This document shows positions 1-7,597 of a stretch of DNA of 46,093 nt, in pieces; within the stretch, counting starts at the first letter, position 1; each line of letters begins with the position of its first letter. The position numbers and the translations under genes were made by a program. The DNA lies in the NCBI RefSeq assembly GCF_028462495.1, contig NZ_JAQOWX010000033.1, positions 1-46,093 of the forward strand. Direction: 5' to 3'. This stretch comes from Roseateles_E sp005503085. Its GTDB lineage: Bacteria > Pseudomonadota > Gammaproteobacteria > Burkholderiales > Burkholderiaceae_C. The notes under the pieces are model-generated. The model did not search any database. It was not told the origin of the DNA and was given only the letters and a program-made list of their open reading frames with translations.

Positions 1-124
1 TTCAGACTCTCGTCTCGAACAAACTTGCTAGCAGCGAAGCCCTCGACTGTAGCACAGGTTTTTTAGGACTTGCAAGTACTCGGCGGCAATTTCTTGTGAA
101 GCGAGTACCAACGGCGGCTTGCTA

Positions 125-1906
125 CTACTGCATCAGGTGAGACAGCTTGCTCGCCGAGAAGGCGAGATCCGCGGCGCGCTGCGGATCTTCGCTGCTCAGT
201 ACCTCGGGTAGTGCAGCGGCCAGACGCGCCGCGTCGGCCCTGAGGATGCGTTGCTTGACCGAGGGGATCTGCGAGGGGTGCATCGAGAAATTGCGCAAGC
301 CCATCGCCAGCAGCAGATCGGTGAAGGCCGCGTCGCCCGCCATCTCGCCACAGACACTGACCGATTTGCCGGCTGCTGTCGCCTGCGCAATCGAGGTCGA
401 GATCAACTGCAGCACCGCCGGGTGCCAGGGGTCGTAGAGATGGGCCACCGCCTCATCGGCCCGGTCGATGGCCAGCGTGTACTGGATCAGGTCGTTGGTG
501 CCAATGGATACAAAGTCCACATGGCGCAGCAGCAGCGGCAGCATGACGGCAGCGGCCGGTATCTCGATCATCACGCCGATATCGACTCGCGTGAACGCCT
601 GGCCGGCATCCGTCAGTTGCTGCTGCACCCGTTTGACGGCTTCCAGCACCTGGCGAATCTCGCCCAGGTGCGCCACCATCGGAATCAGCAGGCGCAGCTT
701 GCCGTAAGCGCTGGCCCGGTAGATGGCGCGCAATTGCTGACGAAACATACTCGGCTCGGCCAAACTCCAGCGGATCGCCCGCAAACCCATCGCCGGGTTC
801 AGCACATGCTCATGTCGGAGCTCACTGGCCGACATCCGGTCCAGCGGCTTGTCGGCCCCAATGTCCACCGTGCGAATCGTCACCGGCATGCCGCGCATCG
901 CCTCGACCGCCGCACGGTAGGCCTCGAACTGCTCATCCTCGCCAGGCAGTTCGCCCTCTCTGTTCATGAACAGGAACTCGCTGCGGAACAGCCCAACGCC
1001 GGTGGCGCCCGCTTCGACGGCTGCCGGCGCATCGGCCGGCAATTCGATATTGGCCTGCAACTCGACCCGCTCGCCGTCCAGGGTCACGGCCGGCGTGTGC
1101 CGCAGCCGCGCCAGCCGGGCACGCTCCAGCTCGCTCTGGCGCTGCCGGAAACGGTACTCTTCCAGCACGATGGGTGACGGATCGACGATCACCGCACCGG
1201 CATCGCCGTCGATGATGACCCAGTCGTCCTGGCGAATCAGGCGCGAAGCCTCGCGTGTGCCGACCACCGCCGGGATGTCCATGCTGCGCGCGACGATGGC
1301 CGTGTGAGAGGTCTTGCCGCCGATGTCGGTGATGAAGCCGTGGAACACGCTGCGCTTGAACTGCATCATGTCGGCAGGCGCGATATCGGCCGCCACCAGC
1401 AGCAGCGGGTCCTCGCCGGCAAAGTCGCGCTGCACAACGCTGGCCGCACCGCCCGCCTTGCCCTGCTGGCGCGCCAGCACGCCCAGGATGCGCTCGACCA
1501 CCTGCTCCAGATCGGCCTTGCGCTCGCGCAGGTAGTCGTCCTCCATCTCGTCGAACTGGCGTGCCAGCACCTCGAGCTGGGCCGACAGCGCCCACTCGGC
1601 GTTGTAGTGTCTCTCGATGATCCATTGCTTGGTGGCACCGGTCAGCGCCTCGTCGTGCATCAGCATCAAATGCACGTCCAGCAAGGCCGCCAACTCATGC
1701 GGAGCATCGTCGGGTAGATCGCGCTTGAGCGTCTCGAGCTCCTGCGCAACCTCGTCGCGCGCGCGCATGCAGCGCTGAATCTCGCTCTCGACACTGGCCG
1801 CGTCGATGAAGTAATGCGCCACATCGACGCGGCTGGATGCCACCAGCACGGCGCGGCCGATCGCCACACCGCGTGAGACAGGAATGCCGAAGACCTGAAA
1901 GCTCAT
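125..1906 (-). CDS. ptsI: PTS enzyme I (phosphoenolpyruvate-protein phosphotransferase)
   Basis: Cytoplasmic enzyme that takes phosphate from phosphoenolpyruvate and passes it to HPr. The 593 residues match the usual enzyme I length of about 575-590. The phosphohistidine motif GGKTSHTAIVARSM places the active His at residue 201. The PEP-binding barrel shows GLFRSEFLFMNR, and VSVCGEMAGD carries the catalytic Cys at about 519. The N-terminal GIPVSRGVAIGRA is typical of the family. HPr and EIIA lie upstream on the same strand, but a gene on the opposite strand separates ptsH from ptsI, so this gene probably needs its own promoter. No sugar permease gene is present, which suggests a regulatory PTS. 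A PtsP-type paralogue is unlikely because no GAF domain precedes the phosphohistidine domain. Confidence 0.95.
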   Translation of the reverse strand: MSFQVFGIPVSRGVAIGRAVLVASSRVDVAHYFIDAASVESEIQRCMRARDEVAQELETLKRDLPDDAPHELAALLDVHLMLMHDEALTGATKQWIIERHYNAEWALSAQLEVLARQFDEMEDDYLRERKADLEQVVERILGVLARQQGKAGGAASVVQRDFAGEDPLLLVAADIAPADMMQFKRSVFHGFITDIGGKTSHTAIVARSMDIPAVVGTREASRLIRQDDWVIIDGDAGAVIVDPSPIVLEEYRFRQRQSELERARLARLRHTPAVTLDGERVELQANIELPADAPAAVEAGATGVGLFRSEFLFMNREGELPGEDEQFEAYRAAVEAMRGMPVTIRTVDIGADKPLDRMSASELRHEHVLNPAMGLRAIRWSLAEPSMFRQQLRAIYRASAYGKLRLLIPMVAHLGEIRQVLEAVKRVQQQLTDAGQAFTRVDIGVMIEIPAAAVMLPLLLRHVDFVSIGTNDLIQYTLAIDRADEAVAHLYDPWHPAVLQLISTSIAQATAAGKSVSVCGEMAGDAAFTDLLLAMGLRNFSMHPSQIPSVKQRILRADAARLAAALPEVLSSEDPQRAADLAFSASKLSHLMQ

Positions 1907-2017
1907 GCGTCGACTGTAGCAGCGAGGAAGCGGGTCACGGATTCGTCATTCGATCGTCACCGGCGCGTCACCGCCAGGCCCGAGCATGGGGCTCGTCAAC
2001 CAACGACGAGGCCATCC

Positions 2018-2851
2018 ATGAGGGATCTTCCGCTGCCCACCCTGCCCTTCTCGGATCTGCGCCCGCCCCCGGCGGAACGGAGGTCACTTCCACTGGAGCC
2101 TCAAGCTTCTGCACGGGCTCGCCTGGACGTGGCCTGGGCGCGCACGGAGGACGAAGTCCGAGAAGCACAGCGCCTGAGGTATCAGGTCTTCGTCGATGAG
2201 ATGGGGGCCCGGTTGAGCGTCCCTAAGGGCGCGCCGGCCGGTCACGACATCGATATGTTTGACCCCTTCTGCGAACACCTGCTGGTGCGCAGCGTCGAAG
2301 TCGACGGCCGCCCCGGTCCGGTCATCGGCACCTACCGGGTGCTGACTCCGGCGGCGGCCAAGCGCGCCGGCGGGCTCTATAGCGAGACCGAGTTCGACTT
2401 GACGCGTTTGCGCGGGCTGCGCTCGCGTATGGTGGAACTGGGCCGCTCCTGCGTGCACCCCGAGCACCGTTCCGGCGGGGCCATCATGGCGCTGTGGGGC
2501 GCTTTGGCAGAGTTCATGGTGCGCAATGAACTGGACACGATGATAGGCTGCGCCAGCGTCAGCATGCGCGATGGCGGCCACTACGCCGCAGCGCTGTGGA
2601 AACAGCTGGAGCAAAGCCATCTGGCCGGCATCGAGTGGCAGGTGCGGCCACGTCTGCCCTTACCGGTCGACGAGTTGCACCGCAGCGAGACGGTGGCCGA
2701 GGCGCCGCCGCTGATCAAGGGCTATCTGCGTTGCGGCGCCCGCATCCTTGGTGCGCCGGCCTGGGATCCGGACTTCAACACCGCCGACCTGCCGATGATG
2801 ATGCGCATCGCCGACCTGCCGGCGCGCTATCGCCGGCATTTCCTCGGCTGA
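2018..2851 (+). CDS. GNAT-family N-acyltransferase (OlsB-like / N-acyl amino acid synthase)
   Basis: A 277-residue protein resembling acyltransferases that move a fatty acyl chain onto an amino acid, such as OlsB in ornithine-lipid synthesis. Visible family features are RLRYQVFVDEMGA near residue 55, DMFDPFCEHLLV near 85, the acyl-donor site ELGRSCVHPEHRSGG near 145, and a C-terminal GYLRCGARILGAPAWDPDF. A Shine-Dalgarno-like GAGG lies a few bases before the ATG. The first 30 residues are proline rich and probably disordered. The gene runs opposite to, and between, ptsH and ptsI. The acceptor is not known: ornithine is the family precedent, while serine, glycine or lysine are also possible. 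No olsA-like gene is adjacent. Confidence 0.8.
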   Translation: MRDLPLPTLPFSDLRPPPAERRSLPLEPQASARARLDVAWARTEDEVREAQRLRYQVFVDEMGARLSVPKGAPAGHDIDMFDPFCEHLLVRSVEVDGRPGPVIGTYRVLTPAAAKRAGGLYSETEFDLTRLRGLRSRMVELGRSCVHPEHRSGGAIMALWGALAEFMVRNELDTMIGCASVSMRDGGHYAAALWKQLEQSHLAGIEWQVRPRLPLPVDELHRSETVAEAPPLIKGYLRCGARILGAPAWDPDFNTADLPMMMRIADLPARYRRHFLG

Positions 2852-2872
2852 TCCGGGACGAGCCGGCGAGCC

Positions 2873-3142
2873 TTACTGCCCTTCGCCGAACTTGTCGTTC
2901 ACCAGGGCGGTGATCGCATCCTGGGCGGCCTGCTCGTCGGGGCCTTCGACCTCCAGCTCGACCTGGGACCCCATGCCGGCCGCCAGCATCATGACCCCCA
3001 TGATGCTCTTGGCGTTGACCCGGCGCCCGTTTCGGCTCATGAACACTTCACACTGGAAACCGCCCGCCAGCTTGGTCAGCTTGGCCGAGGCGCGGGCATG
3101 CAAGCCCAGTTTGTTGCTGATGGTGAGGGTCGATTTGAGCAT
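2873..3142 (-). CDS. ptsH: HPr phosphocarrier protein
   Basis: Small cytoplasmic phosphocarrier of 89 residues that takes phosphate from enzyme I on His15 (GLHARAS) and hands it to EIIA. Ser46 sits in VNAKSIMGVM, the site phosphorylated by HPr kinase in organisms that have one, so a regulatory Ser-P form is possible; hprK is not in this window. The ATG at 3142 is chosen because MLKSTLTISNKLGLHARAS gives the exact family N-terminus. A longer in-frame reading would overlap the upstream EIIA gene. The start lies 5 bases after the EIIA stop, so the two are almost certainly cotranscribed. Confidence 0.96.
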   Translation of the reverse strand: MLKSTLTISNKLGLHARASAKLTKLAGGFQCEVFMSRNGRRVNAKSIMGVMMLAAGMGSQVELEVEGPDEQAAQDAITALVNDKFGEGQ

Positions 3143-3147
3143 CGGCA

Positions 3148-3561
3148 CTAGCTTGTCTTGTCGTTGATGGGGTCGGGCGCATGGCCCAGCACAATGCCCT
3201 TGGATCCGCCCTCGCTGGCGCGCTCGACCAAGGCGTCGATCGGCTCGGCCGCATAGCACAGCGAACGCCACAGCATCGGCACATTGACGCCGGCGATCAC
3301 CCGCACATGGCCCTGCACATCCAGCAGGCGCTGGGCCGCATTGCAGGGCGTGGCGCCGAACACATCGGTCAGCACCAGCGAGTCCTCATGCCCGGCGGCG
3401 GCCAGCAGCGCGCGCGCCTGGGCCTCCACCGCCTCGACCGACATCTCCGGCGTCACATCCAGCACCGCGAGCTGAGGCGCGCAGTTGGGGAAGGTGTGCT
3501 CGGCTACCGCCTTGAGGGCGGAAGCCAGAGGGGAATGGGCAATCAGCAGGAGGCCGGACAT
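3148..3561 (-). CDS. PTS EIIA component, mannose (EIIA-Man) type
   Basis: A 137-residue soluble PTS IIA domain. The N-terminus MSGLLLIAHSPLA places the phosphorylated His at residue 9, as in EIIA-Man. LTDVFGATPCNAAQ and VIAGVNVPML are the conserved substrate-side loops. It would accept phosphate from HPr, encoded 5 bases downstream. No EIIB, EIIC or EIID gene follows, so it is probably a signalling output of an incomplete PTS rather than part of a transporter. This pattern is common in betaproteobacteria, where manX-like, ptsH and ptsI genes form a regulatory phosphorelay. What it controls cannot be read from the sequence. Confidence 0.9.
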   Translation of the reverse strand: MSGLLLIAHSPLASALKAVAEHTFPNCAPQLAVLDVTPEMSVEAVEAQARALLAAAGHEDSLVLTDVFGATPCNAAQRLLDVQGHVRVIAGVNVPMLWRSLCYAAEPIDALVERASEGGSKGIVLGHAPDPINDKTS

Positions 3562-3604
3562 GGCCCCATTATCAGGGCTTCGCCGGCAGCGGGCCGAGGC
3601 GGGT

Positions 3605-4093
3605 CTAGATGTCGAGCCTGAAGCCCGTCAGAAAGGCCTCCCAGGCCGCCTCATCCGGCCGGGACCCCAGCATCACCGCCTGGTAGACCCGCATCCCGCG
3701 CGCAAACACCGCGACCCGGGCCTGCTGCTGCTCGGCTTGCAGCCCCTGCTGCAAGGCCTGCGGATTGGGCGTCATGCCCCTGACCTGCACCGCCTGGGCC
3801 GGCGCCGCACGGGCCTGCAGCCGTGCGGCCAGCGACTCGCGCATCTGTTGCAGGGCCGGAGTGACCTGGGCCGGATCATCGAGCTCGGCCCAGGTCAGCG
3901 AGAAGCTCAGCCCCGCCGCCTTGCAGGCCGCCAGACCCATGCGGACCGGCTCGCGCCGTTCGACCTCGGGTTTGCAGGGAAACAGGGCCAGCACGCCGGC
4001 ACCGTCCGGCCGCAGCTCGCGCCAGTCCAGGCTCGGGCTGCAGGCACTCACAACGGCAAGCAGGGCGAGCAGCAGGGCAGGGGCGATTCTCAT
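3605..4093 (-). CDS. Putative lipoprotein of unknown function
   Basis: A 162-residue protein not assigned to a named family. The ATG at 4093 gives MRIAPALLLALLAVVSACS, a lipoprotein signal with the lipobox ending at Cys18, so the mature protein should be lipid-anchored in the envelope. The mature part has two further Cys residues near 40 and 55 (LFPCKPEVE, GLAACKAAG) that could form a disulfide. The rest looks like a small globular domain. It lies upstream of EIIA on the same strand, 43 bases away, so cotranscription with the PTS genes is possible. An upstream in-frame start at 4150 was rejected because it would bury the signal peptide. Confidence 0.7.
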   Translation of the reverse strand: MRIAPALLLALLAVVSACSPSLDWRELRPDGAGVLALFPCKPEVERREPVRMGLAACKAAGLSFSLTWAELDDPAQVTPALQQMRESLAARLQARAAPAQAVQVRGMTPNPQALQQGLQAEQQQARVAVFARGMRVYQAVMLGSRPDEAAWEAFLTGFRLDI

Positions 4094-4131
4094 CGCCTCA
4101 TTATCCAGGGGTGCTGTCGCACAATGTGCGC

Positions 4132-5508
4132 ATGCAAGCCACCCCCTCACTCCCCCCGGGCGCGCTCCATGGCGTGCGCGTGCTCGATCTGTCCCGCGTG
4201 CTGGCCGGGCCCTGGTGTACCCAGACCCTGGCCGATCTGGGCGCCGACGTGATCAAGGTCGAACGCCCCGGCAGCGGTGACGACACCCGCGCCTGGGGCC
4301 CGCCCTATCTGAAGGACCGCGAGGGCAAGGACAGCAGCGAGGCTGCCTACTACCTGGGCGCCAACCGCAACAAGCGCTCGATCACGATAGACATCGCCCA
4401 CCCCGAGGGTCAGGCCTTGATACGGGCGCTGGCCGGCAGCGTGGACGTGGTGGTGGAGAACTTCAAGGTCGGCGACCTGGCCCGCTACGGCCTGGACGCG
4501 GCCAGCCTGCGCGCCCTCTACCCGCGCCTGGTGTTCTGCTCGATCACCGGCTTCGGCCAGACCGGCCCCTACAAGGACCGCGCCGGCTATGACTATGCGG
4601 TGCAGGGCCTGGGCGGGCTGATGAGCGTGACCGGCGAGCGCGACGAGCTGCCCGGCGGCGGGCCGCAGAAGGTGGGCGTCGCGGTGGCCGACCTGTTCAC
4701 CGGCCTGTATGCGACGGTGGCCATCCTGGCCGCGCTGCGCCATCGCGACGCCACCGGCGAGGGCCAGGTCATCGACATGGCCCTGCTGGACACCCAGCTG
4801 GCCATGCTGGCCAATCTGGGCTCCAACTATCTGTGCACCGGCCAGGCGCCCGGCCGCATGGGCAATGCGCACCAGAACATCGTGCCCTACCAGGTCTTCG
4901 AGGCCGCCGATGGCCATCTGATCCTGGCCGTCGGCAATGACAGCCAGTTCGCCAAGTTCGCCGAGATCGCCGCCCTCATCAAGACCCGGACCCGCAACAG
5001 CTGGCTGGCCGCGCTGGAGGCCGCCAAAGTGCCTTGCGGCGCGATCAACAATCTGGCCGAAGCCTTTGCCGACCCGCAGGCCCAGGCCCGCGAGATGACG
5101 GTGGCGATGGCTCACCCCTTGAGCGAGCAGCTGCGCCTGGTGGCCAGCCCGATGCNCCGCAACCGTGAGCTGCTGGTGCCCGAGATCGCCGCCCTCATCA
5201 AGACCCGGACCCGCAACAGCTGGCTGGCCGCGCTGGAGGCCGCCAAAGTGCCTTGCGGCGCGATCAACAATCTGGCCGAAGCCTTTGCCGACCCGCAGGC
5301 CCAGGCCCGCGAGATGACGGTGGCGATGGCTCACCCCTTGAGCGAGCAGCTGCGCCTGGTGGCCAGCCCGATGCGCTTGTCGGCCACCCCGGTCAGCTAC
5401 CGCCGGCCGCCGCCGCTGCTGGGCCAGCACAGCCAGGACATCCTGGCCGAGGCCGGGCTGGACGGCGCCCGGATCGCCGCGCTGCGGAGCGCGGGCGTTC
5501 TGGGCTGA
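4132..5508 (+). pseudogene. CaiB/BaiF class III CoA-transferase, coding sequence corrupted by an assembly gap
   Basis: Class III CoA-transferases move CoA between carboxylic acids through an enzyme-bound anhydride. The N-terminal 275 or so residues are intact, with GVRVLDLSRVLAGPWCTQ, LGADVIKVERPG, NRNKRSITIDI, ENFKVGDLARYGLD and CSITGFGQTGPY. From 4961 the sequence is disturbed: FAKFAE jumps straight to IAALIKTRTRNSW, runs to a single N at 5156, then resumes at RNRELLVPE and repeats the same 65 residues. Family members have about 25-30 extra residues between FAKF and RNRELLVP, so a short piece is missing and a piece is duplicated. The organism probably has one normal gene of about 400 residues. 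The start at 4132 is preferred; 4111 is in frame but further upstream. Confidence 0.85.
4961..5374. repeat. 195-bp direct repeat flanking a one-base N gap (unmerged contig overlap)
   Basis: Bases 4961-5155 and 5180-5374 are identical over 195 bp with an offset of 219. A single N at 5156 follows the first copy directly. Identical sequence on both sides of a one-base N is what scaffolding leaves when two contig ends overlap and are not merged. It is not expected of a natural tandem duplication. The bases between N and the second copy (5157-5179) encode RNRELLVP, which belongs upstream of the repeated segment in this protein family. Confidence 0.9.
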
Positions 5509-5716
5509 AGCAGGCGCCATCAGCGTGAGAAAGTTCTCGAATCGTCGCNGGCCACCCCGGTCAGCTACCGCCGGCCGCCGCCGCTGCTGGGCCAGCACAG
5601 CCAGGACATCCTGGCCGAGGCCGGGCTGGACGGCGCCCGGATCGCCGCGCTGCGGAGCGCGGGCGTTCTGGGCTGAAGCAGGCGCCATCAGCGTGAGAAA
5701 GTTCTCGAATCGTCGC
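5382..5716. repeat. 167-bp direct repeat flanking a second one-base N gap
   Basis: Bases 5382-5548 and 5550-5716 are identical over 167 bp, with a single N at 5549 exactly between them. The unit holds the last part of the CoA-transferase gene, its stop codon and 40 bases of downstream sequence. The second copy therefore repeats a gene tail without a gene. As with the neighbouring repeat, an unmerged contig overlap is the simple explanation. The contig lying between the two gaps would then be only about 390 bp long. Confidence 0.9.
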
Positions 5717-5875
5717 CAAATAGCTGCCAACATGCGCCAGCCATCCGCGTTTCCCCCGAGACGGGGGATGGACGCTGCCGCGGTGCCCCCGGACCATGGC
5801 GACCGCTCCCGGCCACCATCCGGGCCCTGAACCCACACGACTTTGCAGTACCCGTCCTGCCCCTCACCCGCCCTC
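5717..5875. other. Intergenic stretch with a strong GC hairpin
   Basis: Together with the artefactual repeat before it, this forms a stretch of about 370 bases without a real gene. It contains TCCCCCG-AGA-CGGGGGA at 5752-5768, a 7-bp perfect stem with a 3-base loop. No T-run follows, so it is not a standard terminator and may be a dispersed palindromic element. The in-frame TTG at 5843 lies here, but the ATG at 5876 is preferred for the next gene. Confidence 0.4.
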
Positions 5876-7033
5876 ATGCCCAGCCACACGCCCGCCCCGC
5901 CCGCTCCGGGCGCCGCCAACGACGCGGCGCAGGGGCCCAGCCATGCGCAATGGGCCGAGATCGTGCAGCAGCTGGGCGCCGAGATCGCCGGGCCGCTGAG
6001 CGCCGCGCTGGAGCGCATCCACAATCTGGTGGCCACCGGCCAGATCGATCGCCAGGGCCTGCGCTCGCTGCGCGAGAGCGTGACCCAGGCCCGCGAGGCC
6101 GGCATGATGGGGCAGCAGCTGGCCCGGTTGGCCTCGGGGCGGCTGCGGCTGTCGCGCGAGCGCCTGCAACTGGCCCCGCTGCTGCGCAGCGTGCTGGCCC
6201 ATCGCAGCCGCGAGACCCAGGCACGCGGTATCCAGGTGCGCCAGGTGCTCAAGCCGGTCGAGGTGATGGCCGACGGCTCGCTGATGTTCGCCCTGCTCAA
6301 TGCCTTGATGGACTGGGCGCTGGCCAGCACCCATTCCTCGATCGACCTGAAACTCGATCTGACGCCCTGGCCGGCCAAGGCCCGCCTGGTCTGCCGCTTT
6401 GCCCATCGTTCGCTCGATCTGCTGGACGAGCAGCGCAGTGCCGAGCTGCCGCCGGCGCTGAACTCGCTGGCCTGGCGCCTGGTCGAGCAGACCGCGCTGA
6501 CCCTGGGCGTGCTGCCGCTGCGCGAGGACGCCAGCGGCATCACGGTGCTGACGCTGGAGTTTCCGCAGACCGTCGGCGACGAGCCCGGCACCGTGGCGCT
6601 GGACCCGCAGGTCGAGCCGGAGCGCGGCGCAGACACGCAACAGCCCTCGCTCAACTCCAAGCCGCTGGCCGGCAGCCATCTGCTGATCGTCTCGCCGCGC
6701 CGCGAGCTGCGCGCCCAGCTGCAGGACGCGGTACGGCATATGGGCCTGATCGTCGATCTGGTCAACAGCATCGACGAGGCCGCGCAGTTCTGCCTGGAGG
6801 GCCTGCCCCATGGCCTGGTGTTCGAAAGCGGCCTGCGCGGCGCGGCCTTCGACCAGCTGCGTGCCGAGCTGCTGCGCGAGGTGCCGCAGTTCAGCTTCAT
6901 CGAGGTGCTGGACGGCGAGCACCTGACCCAGCTCTCCACCGCCACCGCCGACGGCATGGCCCGCATCTCGCGCCAGCACCTGGCCGACGCGCTGCCCTCG
7001 GTGCTGCTGTTCGAGTTGTCCAAGACCCTCTGA
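5876..7033 (+). CDS. Degenerate histidine kinase fused to a degenerate receiver domain
   Basis: A 385-residue cytoplasmic protein with no membrane segment. Residues 25-95 align with a dimerisation/phosphoacceptor helix pair, but the H-box reads A35-E-I-A-G-P-L where the family has H-E-(L/I)-x-x-P-L, so the phosphorylated His is Ala. Residues 125-240 resemble an ATPase fold, but the N-box Asn is Trp147 (LMDWAL) and no DxGxG motif is seen. Residues 265-380 resemble a receiver: LLIVSPRRE replaces the acidic pocket and the phosphosite is Glu317 (GLVFESG). Both halves therefore look catalytically dead. It may be a scaffold or inhibitor for another two-component system; glrK and glrR lie 0.6-2.5 kb downstream on the same strand. 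A TTG at 5843 is an alternative start. Confidence 0.65.
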   Translation: MPSHTPAPPAPGAANDAAQGPSHAQWAEIVQQLGAEIAGPLSAALERIHNLVATGQIDRQGLRSLRESVTQAREAGMMGQQLARLASGRLRLSRERLQLAPLLRSVLAHRSRETQARGIQVRQVLKPVEVMADGSLMFALLNALMDWALASTHSSIDLKLDLTPWPAKARLVCRFAHRSLDLLDEQRSAELPPALNSLAWRLVEQTALTLGVLPLREDASGITVLTLEFPQTVGDEPGTVALDPQVEPERGADTQQPSLNSKPLAGSHLLIVSPRRELRAQLQDAVRHMGLIVDLVNSIDEAAQFCLEGLPHGLVFESGLRGAAFDQLRAELLREVPQFSFIEVLDGEHLTQLSTATADGMARISRQHLADALPSVLLFELSKTL

Positions 7034-7069
7034 CGCCGCCCGCAGCGGCGCTGCACTAAACTGCGGCGC

Positions 7070-7579
7070 ATGAAGCTGCCTCGATTCCTCGCTCCTGCCG
7101 TGCTGCTGGCCGCCCTGGCCGGCGGCGGTTTGCTGGCCTACCAGAGCCTGCTGCAGCGCGAGACCGCGCCGGCGCTGAGCTATGTGCTGCTGGACGGCGC
7201 CAAGGTCGAGACCCGCCAGTGGCAAGGCAAGGTGATGCTGGTGAACTTCTGGGCCACCAGCTGCACCACCTGCGTGGCCGAGATGCCCGAGATCGTCGCG
7301 ACGCACCAGAAGTTCAAGGCGCGCGGCTTCGACACGCTGGCCGTCGCGATGAGCTACGACCCGCCGGCCTTCGTCGCCAATTTCGCGCAGAGCCGCCAAC
7401 TGCCCTTCGGCGTCGCAATCGACAACACCGGCGAGATCGCCAAGCAGTTCGGCCGCGTCCAGCTGACGCCCACCACCTTGCTGATCAACAAGCGCGGCGA
7501 GATCGTCAAGCGCTATGTCGGCGCGCCCGATTTCGCCGCCCTGCACCAGTTGGTGGAACAGCTGCTGGCCGAAGCCTGA
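7070..7579 (+). CDS. TlpA-like thioredoxin-fold protein
   Basis: A 169-residue membrane-tethered thiol-disulfide protein. Residues 8-28 form a hydrophobic N-terminal anchor or signal, so the catalytic domain should lie in the periplasm. The active site is WATSCTTC with Cys65 and Cys68, and a cis-Pro loop appears at LTPTTLLINKRGEIV. Such proteins reduce or exchange disulfides in envelope proteins, often during cytochrome c maturation or stress. It begins 36 bases after the pseudo-kinase gene and ends 18 bases before the glrK-like kinase, so all these genes may form one transcript. The CTTC dipeptide is less common than CxPC, so whether it acts as reductant or oxidant is open. Confidence 0.88.
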   Translation: MKLPRFLAPAVLLAALAGGGLLAYQSLLQRETAPALSYVLLDGAKVETRQWQGKVMLVNFWATSCTTCVAEMPEIVATHQKFKARGFDTLAVAMSYDPPAFVANFAQSRQLPFGVAIDNTGEIAKQFGRVQLTPTTLLINKRGEIVKRYVGAPDFAALHQLVEQLLAEA

Positions 7580-7597
7580 GCCGGGCGGCACCGCCGC

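Noticed and set aside
76..108. Inverted repeat GTACTCG/CGAGTAC downstream of ptsI as a terminator
   Set aside because: The loop is 19 bases and no T-run follows on the ptsI strand, so it does not look like an intrinsic terminator.
4961..5508. Natural tandem duplication of a CoA-transferase domain segment
   Set aside because: The copies are identical to the base, abut a single N, and the reading frame lacks a family segment before the repeat; an unmerged contig overlap explains all three facts.
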